From: Kalaharituber pfeilii | Lineage: Eukaryota; Ascomycota; Pezizomycetes; Pezizales; Pezizaceae | Length of the DNA stretch: 64,000 nucleotides | NCBI GenBank assembly: GCA_015179045.1 | Contig: WHUZ01000011.1 | Coordinates: 1,302,001-1,366,000 of the forward strand | Direction: 5' to 3' | In this document: in pieces, positions 10,691 to 22,962 of the stretch | Layout of the letters: every line of letters begins with the position of its first letter | Position numbering within the stretch: the first letter of the stretch is position 1 | Notes under the pieces: model-generated | What the model saw: the letters and a program-made list of their open reading frames with translations, nothing else | The model's database searches: none | Told to the model about the DNA's origin: nothing | Position numbers and translations under genes: made by a program

Positions 10691-11974
10691 AACTAGCTGC
10701 TGCAGCTGCTTTATTTGCTGAATTACTTCCCCCGTCGACAGAGACGAAGACACTGCACCCCCCGGGGGACGCAGACAGAGAGGAAAGACGCAGAAAGGCC
10801 TTGGAGGCACGTAGACTCGAACTGTTTGGGCATGAGGAGCCCATTGACGACTCCTGGCGTTGGTGCAGCCAGCCAACACCGCCGCCATTGACGCCAACCC
10901 CACTGCCCACGCAGACACTCACACCGCCACCACCACCACAACAGACTTTGGGATTCAGCCCCATCACGTGCACGAACATTGAACCGGCGGGTAACACCAG
11001 CCAGCAAACCCCCCCGACCAGGAAAAGGAATGGAAAGCAGCCGTTAGACAATACACCATACGGGATAAAGAGACGGCTGGACTAGAAGGAGGCAAAGAAG
11101 ATCCCGAATTCGCCTCCTATCGGGACCCCGGCGACACCCGGCGCCACCACCACACCAACGAAGCTCCCGACCCTGATATCCGGCGGAACCACCACCACCG
11201 CCACCACCACCACAGACATTCAGCCCCATACACAATATACACTCGGAAGCGCCGACCCCCACCCCGGAAGCGCCGACCCCCACCCCGGGGCACACCACAA
11301 AGACGAACACTGCACCCGGAAGCGCAAGGGCAAGACGCCATCGGCACAAGACCCATACGCCCTGAAGCGCCAGCAGCTGAGCGACAAGGAAGCCGAGAGA
11401 ATTGTCGCTGCGGCACAGACACCGGCAGGCAGTGCGCCCGCCACCGCCCAGAACACTCAAACCACACAAGAACCTGACCCACGACCCCGGGCCCCCCTCC
11501 CACGTCCCAAAGCCAGATTCCAGCCCCCGACCCGCCCTGAAAGGCCCACCGCGAGACAAGGCATTGTCGTACACGGCATAGCCCTGAGGAAAGACTTGGG
11601 GAATGTTCAAAGATGGTTGGAGGCGTCCAACAAAGACATAGGCAAGATCACCGGGATCAGATGGCTACGTAAGAAGACAATCCTACTCAAGGAGGGCAAG
11701 AAGACAAGTTCCGTGGTAGTTTACCTGGAGACACCAACGGAAATCGGGAAAGTCAGACTCGGAGGAAGGTGGTTGAAGACCAACGTGTATGAGACAGACA
11801 GGGGAAGAAAGTAGGAAGGTCACAGACACGACTCTGGGTGTGTTTAACTACCCGCATCACGAAGGACACGCGGGCAATACATGTATTTAGTGTTTAGTTT
11901 GGTTTTTCCTTTTCTTTCTTCTTTTAGTTAACTTATACCTCGCCATAGCCCATAGGGCGGCATGCGAGTAATGA

Positions 11975-12006
<32 letters not shown>
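10690..12006 (+). mobile_element. Half-LINE A: ORF1-only element with family-1 3' hairpin
   Basis: An ORF1-like coding region (10801-11814) is followed after only about 130 nt by the family-1 hairpin (CTCGCC ... GCGAG, 11939-11969) and poly(A). No ORF2 (endonuclease or reverse transcriptase) lies between. The 3' UTR also holds a CCCGC ... GCGGG stem (11851-11874) and CAATACATGTA. The left boundary is not defined and no target duplication was found. Confidence 0.75.
10801..11814 (+). pseudogene. LINE ORF1-like (Gag-like) protein with one in-frame stop
   Basis: The reading frame is open from before 10740 to 11814 except for a single TAG at 11083-11085. The N-terminal part is charged (EERRRKALEARRLELFGH), the middle is Pro/Thr rich with a duplicated GSADPHP block, and the C-terminal ~85 residues form a conserved domain: IVVHGIALRKDLGNVQRW, IRWLRKKT, GKKTSSVVVYLE, VRLGGRWLKT, ending RGRK. 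This resembles the central domain of Tad-like ORF1 proteins, which bind element RNA. The same domain occurs at 42600-42859 and, broken, at 12130-12400. There is no ATG at the listed 5' end, so the true start is unknown. Confidence 0.7.
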
Positions 12007-12008
<2 letters not shown>

Positions 12009-12509
12009 CCCTGACATCGACATCGACACCCCAACCCCTACACCGACACCGAAATCCCCGGCACCGACACCAAACCCCACGAGACGAAGACGAGAGACTA
12101 GCAAGCCCTCTGCCCCAATACCTAACACCGACGCCACCACATCGAAATTCGGCGTCGTCGTAGATGGAAATGCGCTCAGGAAGGATTTGGGGAAGGTGAG
12201 GAAGTGGCTGGAGTTTGGGAACAAGAGACCGTGGGGATAAGGTGATTGAGACGAAAGGCCGAGCTGATGGATGAAGGGAAGAAGACCAGCTCGGTCGTGG
12301 TGTATTTGGAGGAGGAGACGGACATAGACAGAGTCAGGTTAGGCGGGAAGTTTTTAAGGACAACTCAATACGAGCCGGACAGGCGGCTGTATTCACCACC
12401 CGCATCATGTAAGAGACTCGCTGGCACCACATGTAGTTAGGGATAGTTACACTTTTCTTTCTTTAATAAATACCTCGCCATAGCCCATTGGGCGGTCTGC
12501 GAGTAATGA

Positions 12510-12544
<35 letters not shown>
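12007..12544 (+). mobile_element. Half-LINE B: degraded ORF1 element with family-1 hairpin
   Basis: It begins directly after the poly(A) of half-LINE A. It encodes a Pro/Thr-rich stretch, then FGVVVDGNALRKDLGKVRKW, then breaks frame near 12235. The rest of the domain (GKKTSSVVVYLEEE, VRLGGKFLRTTQYEPDRR) is in another frame. The 3' UTR has CCACATGTAG, the hairpin CTCGCC ... GCGAG and a long poly(A). Confidence 0.75.
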
Positions 12545-12546
<2 letters not shown>

Positions 12547-12707
12547 CCTCAAGTGTAGAAGGAGGGGGGGTGGTGGCCGAGAGTCAGTAGCTCCAGATAA
12601 TGCTATTGACTTTACTACTGTCTTATTATCTGTATCTTTTGCAGCCCTAGTTCGTCCCCTTTTACCACTCCCTTGCCCTCTAGCCCGCCAGTTTCCTCCT
12701 TTCCACC

Positions 12708-12764
12708 TCGCCATAGCCCTCAGGGCGGCAAGCGAGTAATGATATAAAAAAAAAAAATAAAAAA
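12708..12764 (+). mobile_element. Hairpin-only LINE insertion (family 1)
   Basis: The clearest micro-copy. The target duplication TTTCCTCCTTTCCACC (12692-12707 and 12765-12780) abuts the first bases of the hairpin (TCGCC, the leading C being shared). It is followed by the loop, GCGAG, TAATGATATA and an A tract. Nothing upstream of the hairpin was copied. Confidence 0.92.
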
Positions 12765-13051
12765 TTTCCTCCTTTCCACCAGTAGTTGACTCCCCCCACC
12801 TTTAACTTCTAGTATATTAGTAGTAAGCCTATCTGTCAGAGTACTTTGGTTTGGACCATCTACAGAAGACTCAGTAGAGTTATTAGAGTCTGAATCAAGA
12901 TCAATATGATAATCATTCACATTTTTCTGACCCTCCAACTGTCGTAGTCGAGCAATAAGATAATTTCGATTCAGGACTCGTCCAGATGATAGTTTTTTCC
13001 AACCTCGAGTTTGAAACGGAAGTGGTAAACGCAGAGAGTTACCGTCCGCCA

Positions 13052-13262
13052 CGCCCACCGAAGACGGGGGAGGGGGAGAGAGACCGGATAGAAGTGCTGC
13101 TGGCGATGTTGGGAGAGTAAAAACGGGAGGGGGCGAGGGGTTGGGGGGGGAGAGTCACTTAGTCTAATGTTTGAAGTCATCCTTTTAGTCAGTAGCTACG
13201 GTATCGCCATAGCCCTTAGGGCGGCACGCGATTAATGATATAAAAAAAAAAAAAAAAAAAAA
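13052..13262 (+). mobile_element. 5'-truncated LINE (family 1): last residues of ORF2 plus 3' UTR
   Basis: A 12-bp duplication TACCGTCCGCCA lies at 13040-13051 and 13263-13274. The frame encodes RPPKTGEGERDRIEVLLAML, then GE and a stop, aligning with the ORF2 C-terminus at 8487-8942 (ending IEMLGE). About 125 nt of 3' UTR, the hairpin ATCGCC ... GCGAT and poly(A) follow. Confidence 0.9.
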
Positions 13263-13630
13263 TACCGTCCGCCAGGCCAAAAAGACACTTGACTAGCGAA
13301 GCTCGCTAGTCCTCTGCGTATAAAGCGAGGAATGCATGCCGAGAGTAGATCGTCACAGGGGAGCAGATCGTTACCACAACGGGCACGCTAGTGGATTTCC
13401 TGAGCCGGAAGCCGTCTATGACCTGCGTTGTGGGCACTGTACTTGACTATTCAGCTTTTTGGCGTCTTTCTCATAGGGGTTGGCAAAAGCCCCAATGAAT
13501 GGTAAGGCGTTAGCATCCGTCGAAATGTAGCAGCTGGAAATCTATATCTTTACCGTCTTGGGCGAAATTTAGGGAAAGGGGTATTCCGGAAGCTTATGCA
13601 GAGGTGTTAAGGGCGTTGGAGAGGCTGGAT

Positions 13631-13690
13631 TTTTTTTTTTTTTTTTTTTGTCACGTGACCCCGCATGCAGCTGTTCGCCAAGGCAGGGCA
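13631..13690 (-). mobile_element. Hairpin-only LINE insertion (family 2)
   Basis: Perfect 13-bp target duplication GGAGAGGCTGGAT (13618-13630 and 13691-13703). On the minus strand the 60-bp insert is CCCTGCC, TTGGCGAACAGC, GCATGCGGGG, TCACGTGAC, then poly(A): the family-2 hairpin with no upstream sequence. Confidence 0.9.
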
Positions 13691-13924
13691 GGAGAGGCTG
13701 GATGGGCAGTGTCGCTCACTATAAGTGCACGCGGTAATTACTTTGAGTTCGTGTGAACAGGGCATAAACTTGGTTAGTACATTTTGAAGGTGTCGCATGC
13801 ACAAATAGTGGTCAGAGCTTTCATGTGCCGTACATAATCCACACAAAAACTGAAAATTACAACAGGAAATCAAAATTCAGAACCCCAATCGGTCGAAATA
13901 TTTACGACCACAACAATACAGTGC

Positions 13925-13984
13925 TTTTTTTTTGTTTTTTTAATGACATAACCCCGCTAATTGCTGTTCGCTATTGGAGGGCAA
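13925..13984 (-). mobile_element. Decayed family-2 hairpin insertion
   Basis: On the minus strand: GCCCTCC, AATAGCGAACAGC, AGCGGGGTTATGTCATT and an A tract. It is recognisably family 2 with several substitutions. No target duplication was found. Confidence 0.5.
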
Positions 13985-14011
13985 CACAGTGCCTATAGGA
14001 ACTCAACCATT

Positions 14012-15185
14012 CTAGACGGCCAAACTTGCGAGGTCGTCTTCAAAGCTCACAATGCTGTTGCTGTCCTTCTCCACGTAGCTCAAGATGACAGTGCCCAACC
14101 TATCGTTTCTTGTTGATGGGCTCGCAATTGCCGTGAGCTGTGTGTACCCACTGGGCGGTTGTGCTTGATCCAGTATTTGAACGGTGAAGCTCTGCACGTC
14201 ATTTGTGACGGCACGGAAGATTGGGGAGAAATCGGGTTGTGTGCCGGAACCAACAGAGCCCAGGAAGTAGACTAGCAGGTAATTCCCGACAAACAGAGTA
14301 GCAATCGGAGTTTTGGGCAGACCCCTTCGGTTGACAATTTTGCCCGCTGTTGGGGTGACCTATTAGCAACGATTGAAGCTGGGAAAGCTGACTTATCCAA
14401 ATTTCAAATATGGGTTGGACTAACAAGACTCCGAATTTTGGGCGAAGACATTTACTATATTGTCTTCATCCTGGTACGCAACATAACCATTTGTAGCTTT
14501 GCCGGGAAGCTCGCCGTAAGCGGCTCCCAGGTAGGACGTAGGCTTCAGCCCGAGGATACGGAGTTCTTCTCCTGTCCCGGATGTGCCGGGCAGCTTGACA
14601 AATTTGATTCTGTATCCGCGGTCTGTATCGTTCCTGGGTAAACAAAAGAACTTGCTTCAGTATCTTGCACGAAATCTTATCCAAGCTCTTCGAATTAGGA
14701 GCACATACACAATATAAAACAGGGTGCCTTTGCTTTTGCCATCACTGCAAACGGCAATGCTGCTGGTGTTCGCCAACGGAGCTTCGCCGATCTGGAGAAC
14801 CTCGAAACCTGGGCTCAGCCTGCAGATGAGCAGGTCACCCGCTGTGGTACCATTGAGAACTCCATAAACATTGACCTAGTTGCTCAAGTTAGCAACATAA
14901 TGGATTCCCGAGCGGCCGAAACAGACAGATAATACAAACCATATTGTCATACAATACCACTCCTAGGGAGGAGGGGTTTGCAATATTACCACTCGGAACG
15001 TCCGGCACTGATGCGCTGGAAAAGTCGAAGGTGGGTTCACCCAGATCTGATTTGAACTTTTTGAGTACTCTGAGGTGTGAATTATTGTCATTATGGAAAA
15101 CAAAAAACTCGTCTGCGCTAACAGGGTTGGTAATGGAGGCGACAGCTGCCATTTTGGGTGTATGCGGAGGTGCTCGAGAAGACAT
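14012..15185 (-). CDS. Hypothetical protein, possible beta-propeller or lectin-like
   Basis: Four exons on the minus strand: 15185-14940, 14875-14709, 14633-14456 and 14359-14012 (939 nt, 312 aa). Introns begin GTTTGT, GTATGT and GTAAAT and end TAG, CAG and TAG. The start is the ATG at 15185. The product is soluble-looking, with no signal peptide or membrane segment, and is built of short beta-type blocks with recurring turns (FFVFHNDNN, LGVVLYDNMVNVYGVLNG, SSIAVCSDG, GYVAYQDEDN, GNYLLVYFLG). This pattern is like fungal six-bladed propeller lectins, but I see no sugar-binding signature, so the family is a guess. It lies downstream of, and on the same strand as, the three giant genes. Confidence 0.65.
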
Positions 15186-16385
15186 CACGTCAATGTTGAG
15201 AGGGGCGATCTGGCTTATAAAGTATACCGCAAACTAAATTGAGAACTGAAGTCGTGGACTTGAGTTTCTGGGCCGTATGAATCACACGGAAAGAGGCCAG
15301 GGGGTGATATATCAGTGATGAGAAGCTACAGGCTGACGGTGTGCAGAGCCCTCAAGTATCACCCCGCTGGCGACTCTCACCTATTTACGGCTTCTTGCCG
15401 CTGTGTTGTTAATTACCAGATGGAAATTCAGTGCTTCAACTCGCTTCACACTATAATCCAGAATTCTCGGTTCTGGGACAATGAGTTCGAAATTACGTCA
15501 ATGAGCGACAATCCCTCTCCGTGCAGGGATGTTGCTATAATGATTTTGTGTGCTTATGATCCATATGTGGACACCTTCGCAAGTATGAGGATTTTGGTAT
15601 TAATTGAATTGGTCGAGAAAGAAACATACACAACCTTGTCTTGTCTGCAAGTGACATATACTCAGTTCATCAACTTTCTCCCATACGAGATGCAGTCATC
15701 TTGTTTTTTTTGTTTTTCCCAAACCGAATATCATTACTCGTATACCGCCTTCTATGACGCGATTACGCAGCATGTCCATTCCTTTTCAGCTCTGAGGCTC
15801 GAGCCAACAAGAGTGAATAAAATAACCTGTAAGGAGCATCAGTCGGCCGCAGATCGGAGTTTGTCTCCATCTGCACTGAGAAGGTCGACATCAAGAATTG
15901 ATTAATGCCATTCGCAGTTACGTTTACAAGACCCAGATGCACTAACCACGCCTGCATGTTAGCGGTTTATATTAGCTATGCCACAATTACCACGTTCGGA
16001 TCAAACATACGAGTTAGTTTCAATGAAAGAACATTGAATGACTGAGGAACACGAGACGATAATTAAGGTATAATGTACAATGCCAATCCTTCCGATTAGG
16101 TAAAGCAATACGCAGTATTCGTAGTGCAAATAATCATGCTTCTCATTCAACATACAACTTAGTAGCTGTTAGAGCAGAATACAAGCAAATTTACCAACAA
16201 TCCCGAGCAAAAAAAGCAAGGTCACCCCAGAGGTCGAGACAACAACAGCACACCTAATTGCTAACCTTCCTTATGTACTTCGTTCCCATAACGCAGTGAT
16301 CAGCAACCTATCTGCTATGAGAGTTCATGTAAATATTTCGAGTCAGGGAGTCAATATGCACTCACCTCGTGGCACACCGAAACTC
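15186..16385. other. Intergenic, one decayed hairpin copy, no gene seen
   Basis: The + frame 15315-15905 is open for 196 codons but has no protein-like features and overlaps a retro-relic, so it is not called. Confidence 0.3.
15703..15765 (-). mobile_element. Decayed family-1 hairpin relic
   Basis: On the minus strand: GTCATAGAAGGCGG, TATACGAGTAATGATAT, then a broken A tract. It matches the family-1 3' end with substitutions in the stem. No target duplication was found. Confidence 0.5.
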
Positions 16386-19300
16386 TCAGCGCTGCTGAAA
16401 ACTAATCACATGATAATTCTCATCCGGGACGGGTTCGAATCCATCGTACTCTGCCGTGATCCACACTGGAATGCGTTCACGAATATCATGATTTAGGATC
16501 CTGCACACTGGCAGGACAAAGCTCATCTCCGTGCTCATATGCGGGGTAACATATCTTTTGGTACTCCTGGGTAGTAACCGGAGGGCTAGGCACCTTCCAT
16601 GAACTGGGTCATCCTCCACTTGGGCAAGAACATTGAGTCGCAGGTTGCTCAACATGGTCGGCCCAGGGCCATTGTATTCACTAAGCAAGCAAGTCCGCCA
16701 CCTTGGGTCACTGCAGTCACCGGTTGCGAGTTCAAGGACAAGCGTAAGGGATTTAAGTTGATAGGTCCCACCACCTGTGCCAGACTTCTGGATGATGGAA
16801 AACACGAGATCTTTCGGAATGCCAGTGCCAACGGGGATGCCAGGGTTTTTTTGATCATTGTCAACGGGGTAACAGGAGTAATCATATTGTGGGGCACCTG
16901 CAGGGAGAGCTGTGGCCGGGGGGGAGGGAATAGCGGGCCTGTGCTGGGAGAGCGAAGTGGGCGGTGATGGGGCGGAGGTGTTAGAGGCGTTCCGTGGCTT
17001 GGACCTAGGTTGAATCCTGCTCCAACTGTAGGCGGCTGCTGTCCTGCAAAAGGTCTCACACTCATACCGAAAGGCAGTGCTGTGGCCTGCGTTGCGGAGC
17101 TGACACTATCACTCTTCATACCTCCAGAGGCCAGCATCAAAGGGTGCGGTGACGCAGTACTTTCTAATGTAGAACGAAACGGCACCACAGTTCGTTTGTC
17201 TTTCTCCGCTGAAGACCGACTAGGAGGAGAAGGGATAGCACCGTATTGAATGATCAGCTGATAAATTGGATTATTTAATTGGATCCCTGACATGGCGGAA
17301 TTAGGGATTGGGTCATTGTACCAGGGTGGGTTATATTGGGCGCCATAGTGATTCAGAACCGTTGTAATGTCTTGTGCCCAGGCTGGAAACAGTAGTGTCC
17401 GTACTTCTGGGACTATTTCATTCCCCCATTTGAAGACCATCTTCGGATGCTTAATACCGTCATCTTTTGATATCGGCGGCGGTGTTGTTGGTGGATTTGG
17501 GTCATCAGGGCGCTCCCATTGGTGTTCGCCCCATCCGTTAGCATTAGGATCCTCCACGTGGCCCAGCGTGAAGATCTTCTTGTACAGTGTTTTGATGTGG
17601 TGGGAGTCCAACTCTGCTCCTGCGATGAAAGACTGCTGGTGTGGGGGCTGTGTGAACGTGATAGAGTCCATGCCCGGATTTCCGGGAAGCTGGTCCAACA
17701 GACATAACATGACACCTTTCTTCACGTCCAAATTGTCATGGCGCAGGATTGGGGTTTGCTCTCTTTTATGGTCAAGTTTAATGTCCACGCTGACCTTCAG
17801 ATCAGGGTATTGCGTGACTGCGTCAGAATGGAGTAAAAAGCCGTAAATAGGTACTTGGGGCTTTGACTTCGGATTCAAATAAGTGTGGATCATTTCGTGT
17901 AATCGCATGCGCACCAAGTCTTCGCCGTCCAGATGATTACCCAAGCTCAGAGCACCATCAATCAAAGCATCTATCCAGTTGCGGTCGATATGGAAGAAGC
18001 GAAGACTCTCCTTCGGCAGGTAAGTGGGGTCGACAATGAGATAATGAGCAGGGATGTTGTACAGAAACATCTTATCCAGCACCCAATGTAAGACAATCAT
18101 CCAGTCAATTGACGACGGCATATTATGCTCATCGTACAGCTCTGACCCATCGCCATTAGAGCTACTCATCAATTGCCGTCCAACTTTCGCCGAATGTTCA
18201 TGGAAAATCCTCTGAATCTGGGGACTCTTGTACGACAGGTCAGGATGTTTTGGCTGGGGTCTTCTCCACCTATCTTGCATCCCTCCGGTTGGCGAGTGGA
18301 GGCCGCCGTGTTTATGCATAGAGTTGAGTTTTGGAATCGTCTTGGTAAGGGACAGGATTGTCTCTCCGCGGGATTTGTAAGCTTTGAGTTCTTTAAGGAT
18401 TGCTACTTTGGCCTCATTCATCGTTCCATCGTACAGCACTTTCCGGAGTTTCCCTAGCGCGGTAGTGAAAACTTGATCGGCCACTGCGAGAGCCTTTCCT
18501 AGTTGCCAGGCAGCTGAGTATGTGATGTCCATAATTCCGATCTGCGGATCCATGATTTGCAGGTCAATACCAGTATTTGATAACCAAGTTAAGCCCTTAC
18601 TGGCTCGGTCAGAGGGGACTAAAGGATACGGGACCAGAGTGGGGGTAAGAGGACCGCGGGTTATTGCTGCGGTTATTTCCCCTGTTGCAGTTCGATATTT
18701 TGTCAGAGTGTAGCCATCTTGTAACCTCCCTCTCAGTCGAAGATTCATAGAATCAGTAGCACTAAGACTACTAGGGTTGAGACTATTGAGGACCGAATCA
18801 GGGGCTCGGAGCACATTCAAAGTTCTCCCAAGGTTAGCAAGGGTTGTTTCGATATTGAAGGACTTTTCAGGCAGCGTGACAAAATTCCAGCTATAAAGCG
18901 ACGACATTACAACATAGTCTATGTTCTTGAATTCGATGGGCCACTGGTTATTCATGCCATCTGATTCAACCCCTTCAATTGATACCAAATGAGCAGTAAC
19001 CGGCTGTGGCTGAGTATTGGAAAGCGGTCCAGTACGATGAGAGATGATGATTCCGAACACCCCATGGTCTTCCACGCCCGCCTCAGCCATCCCAGTAGTA
19101 TTGATGTCTCGAGCATGTGCAAGATACTTGTAGCGTGATACATCTGGCCCTTTCTGCTTAATGGGATCGCCATCCTCGTTGTAACTTGTCACCAATTCTG
19201 CGAATAACTTCGAGGGAACAAAGATGACGTCTGTTGTTTTGTGATCTGACGGTTCTGACTTCAATGCCGCAATCGGGGAAATTGTAGACTTGATTTTTGG

Positions 19301-19921
19301 TACATCGGAAACCTTCATGTTGATGGTGAATGTCTGAGTTTGTTGGATCTTAGTCCCCGCCAACGAAGTATTCGTGAATAGCCCGTCAGCTCCATTCAGC
19401 TGATCCGCGGTCAATTTCAGTTCGTCCTGTGTGAATACAAGCAATGCCAACCAAGGAACTTGATTCCGATTCCAATCCGGCGACTGACGACCAGGTTCCG
19501 CGCTCGCGATTCTATCCCAAGCCAAATGCGGGTCTGTCAACACAACATGCGGCAACGTGTTTGACAATGCTCCATATCCCTGCGGTGGAAAGGAGGAATG
19601 GATCGCGTCGTCCGGAAGTTTAAATCGCGGGGCAACGACCTCGAACTGCTGCTTACTTTGCGGTGCCTCTGCCTCAGGGAGCGTAAGGCTATGACCGGTA
19701 GGAGCTTTAAGGTCTTGTGTCACTGTAACTGTGTACACCCCCGCTTCTAACGCTGGTGCGTAAAAAGAGTGGAGCCGCTCCTGTCCCGGTCGTGGAATGT
19801 CAGGTTTGCTTGGTGCAGGCAGGCCGAGTTTTTTGTTCTTTGCTTCCCTGGCGCAACGCCGAACGAGATGACGAGGGCCATAGATCCCGCAAGGATAACG
19901 TGTGTATGGACGTCGGGGCAT
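16386..19921 (-). CDS. Giant protein A, unknown function (about 1121 aa)
   Basis: Proposed exons are 19921-17068 and 16897-16386 (3366 nt). The 170-bp intron starts GTATGAGT and ends CTCCCTGCAG; it is needed because the protein-like frame changes there, and its removal joins ALPFG to APQYDYSCYPVDND. The N-terminal third reads LHSFYAPALEAGVYTVTVTQ, then APRFKLPDDAIHSSFPPQGY and TLPHVVLTDPHLAWDR, which looks like a compact beta domain. The middle is mixed alpha/beta (QLGKALAVADQVFTTALGKL; MIVLHWVLDKMFLYNIPAHY). A Ser/Pro-rich linker precedes the last domain. No signal peptide, membrane span or known catalytic motif is visible. The start codon is uncertain because an upstream exon could exist. 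The same strand, similar size and isolation link it to the giant genes at 23918-31402 and 34332-38525. Confidence 0.75.
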
Positions 19922-20914
19922 TGCGCTATGTTTCCTGATGAAACCTCGTTCCGCTTAATTATCAACAGTTCAATTCGCCGACGCTCAATGCTTTGCCGCC
20001 AATTTTGTGCTTTCTCTTGTTAGTTTTCTGGATATTTGATTACCTGGGGAAGAAACATTCTCACCTCGATACTCGGATCCAGCACCAGCAATCATCAACA
20101 CCACTTAGCACCATGAGCTTGAAAGTTCCAAGTTCGCGTTCTTGAAGGAGAGGGAGAAATGGGAAGTCTACTAGCTGAATGTTGACCAAGTCGGATCCTC
20201 GTGTGAAGCGTTGTTCATTCAATGACCTCAAATGGAACAAAGATGCACGTTACGTTTAGAGAACTGCCGTTCGAACATATGCCAATATGCAGGTTGCAGA
20301 CACAAACCACCAGGATTGTAACCATTACACCTACTTCGCATGGTGCAGCATGAGATGCAGGAGTGAGACTCCTGTGCAAATAAAGTAGAGTAAAACTACG
20401 TCACCCACCAAAGTTGGACACGTATATTTTCTTTTTGCATTGATTGCCAACCACCAAGGTGATCAGCAAATTGCTATTAGCTCATGTTTTTGTTTTTCCA
20501 TTTTTCGCTTTGAATGCTTCCTGTATTTATTCTCGATAAGTGTTTTCTCAAGCGTCCAATCATAACCTCCGGGTCAATCCTGCGGCCTTTGCAAGTCCCT
20601 CACCATACTAAGCATATTTGTATAACTGCAGGTTGTGATCGATTCCAAAGAGAGACATCTTTGCCAGTCTCCTGCTAGCTGGCGCAGATTTCTAAGATCA
20701 TCGATTTCAAACAGACCCATTAGCAGGGAACGGTGTGTGACCGTTGCAATCTGTCGGCGTTGAAGTGAATCAGTAACACCAACAGGTGACGTTTCGATGA
20801 TGTTGCAGCAAAATACTACTGTAGCTGGTGCTTAACGGGCTCAATAATTTCAAGACTGTATGTTTTATTTTTTAAAGTGTCCTGAGATGTTTCAGCTTCT
20901 ACTGAGACAAAGTA

Positions 20915-21327
20915 TACAGTTCCACCTTGCTATACGGGATGACCAAAATCCAACACTTTCTGTCCGGTTTAACCTAGCGTCCGGTATAAAAAATTTTGCA
21001 GGGGTGCCTGCCAGGGGGGTAAAGACTTAGTAAGCCAATTGAGAGATAGAATATGCCTGGAGACTGGTATTCCAGCGGGATATTCTCTTCTCAATCTCAC
21101 TCTAACGAACAGAAGGTACAAAATAAGTTTCATGGTTGAGGCCTTCGTCCAGTTCCGCTAGTTAGTTTGTATGTAATCTGAATCTAAAGGTCTATAGTTT
21201 TGTTGTCCGGTTCGGTTTAACTGGGTGTCCGATATAACTAATTCTTTTGTATGTAAATCACAAAAACTGTCAAGGGTATAGCAAGATTTCCGGCTAACGA
21301 GGTCCGGTATAGCAAGGTATAACTGTA
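20915..21327. mobile_element. MITE related to 2977-3230
   Basis: TA-bounded ends TACAGTTCCACCTTGCTATA and (reverse complement of the right end) TACAGTTATACCTTGCTATA. The interior repeats GTCCGGTTTAAC- and GTCCGGTATA-like words. It is 413 bp and noncoding. Confidence 0.7.
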
Positions 21328-22914
21328 CTCACAATGGAGATCTATCAATTCGGGGTCTAGTTTCTAATCCGTTATTGAGGCCGCATCCAAAACATTGCGC
21401 ATATGTAAGCTTTACAGAGTATAAATGCAAGCTTTTACCGTAATGGGAATCGCTTCGGAGTCGTGGTAAGGGAATTTCAAGCCAGAATTCCTTCCGCCTT
21501 GAATGATCAGCTGCCCTGCTAGCCTCCCCCTGCACCGGTGCGAAATCGAACAAAAAAACGTGCGATAGCAGAGCAGAGCATGCATGACCGCGCTGATCCT
21601 GTCGAGGAACATCATGTACAGTAGGAGAGGGAGGAAATGTTACCAATTACAGTAGCGCCCTCCGATCAATTGGGGCATCTATTACTATATTAACAAGCGT
21701 TACGTATGCGAAACCAACTCACCGGAGTTTGCATTGGAACCTATACTCTCGTTTAGGGATATTGACTGCACGGGTGATCCGCTACCACCTAATTGCGTAG
21801 CGACGGCAAACTGAAGATTAGCAAAAATAACAAGAAACTGGATATACATTCATCGGAACCACATACGCGCACTCTAGAGATAGACGCAGTCACTGCAATT
21901 TTGATTCACCGTTCATGACAGTATATGCCATACAAGTTTATTCTTGATATAGCACCAATTATGTGATACGGTACTGTTGTGATGACTGACGCAAAGGGGC
22001 GGGTGAAAAAAAAAACAAGAAATGATGGTGTAGAATTCTGATTCAATTACAACATATGTGACAAAGTGTTGTGCAAAGTTTATGCTCCTTCCAACCTCGC
22101 TCTCCAAGGTCCAACAGTCAATAGTTGCACAATTGCTTTACTCCATAGGGCCCCACAAGACACCAGATGACGCACGAAAAGGGACCACGCAAGAAAAGCA
22201 TATACCTCCACGACCGGCGTAGGATACACTATGCCCCTTTCGAGGGGAGAACGGCTGATGTCTTGGCACGTATTCACATCTCCCGAAAACAGTACCCACT
22301 ACTTTCCTTCAACATTTCTCTCCATGGCTGCGGAATTGCATCCAAACAGTCTCTTCTCGATACATAATGCTTCATTCTGCTTGATCTGTAAAACGCTAGG
22401 CCAGTGCAATTCCCCGCTACTGCATATATTTATCCTATGACAGTACGAATTTTGTGAATTCAGATATGCACTTCTTGCATCCGAGACTAAGATCTCGTGT
22501 CCCAGTGCTTTTCATCAAATTTTATTCCAGGTAGAAGTCAACATGAGCTGTAGGCTATGTTTTAACGTCGACCCTGGAATTCCAGTTTCGCACGTAGGAT
22601 AAGGAGGACTTCGTCACGTAGAACAAGAGAGCTTCTCTGAAGGAATAAAGAAGATCTGTACCATTGGGTTCAATAGGTCTGATTGACTAAAGAGATGTAG
22701 AACAAACAGGATTATATACCATTGCATGACGTGACTGCAGAACCACAACTCGACAGGCAGGTGTAACATATCAGGCAGGTGCGGAAGTTACGGAATGCGA
22801 CGCTTGCAACTAAGCGCTGTGGCGTGAAGTGGGTGCTGTGGCGTTATTGCATGATTTATAAACATAATGGCAACGAAATGTAGATCATGGACATGAGTTA
22901 AATGAAAGTTGTTG

Positions 22915-22962
22915 TTTTTTTAATATCATTAATCGCGTGCCGCCCAATGGGCTATCGCGATT
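22915..22962 (-). mobile_element. Hairpin-only LINE insertion (family 1)
   Basis: On the minus strand: ATCGCGATAGCCCATTGGGC, GGCACGCGATTAATGATAT, then an A tract. The outer stem uses the A-U/GCGAT form. The flanks (TAAATGAAAG and TAAATGCAAG) are only suggestive of a target duplication. Confidence 0.75.

Larger units (their letters stand above)
13275..14011. other. Intergenic with two family-2 hairpin insertions
   Basis: Apart from the listed insertions I see no gene. It is the 3' flank of the minus-strand gene at 14012-15185. Confidence 0.35.

Noticed and set aside
15315..15905. 196-codon + strand ORF
   Set aside because: Overlaps a decayed family-1 hairpin relic and has no domain-like pattern or splice partners.
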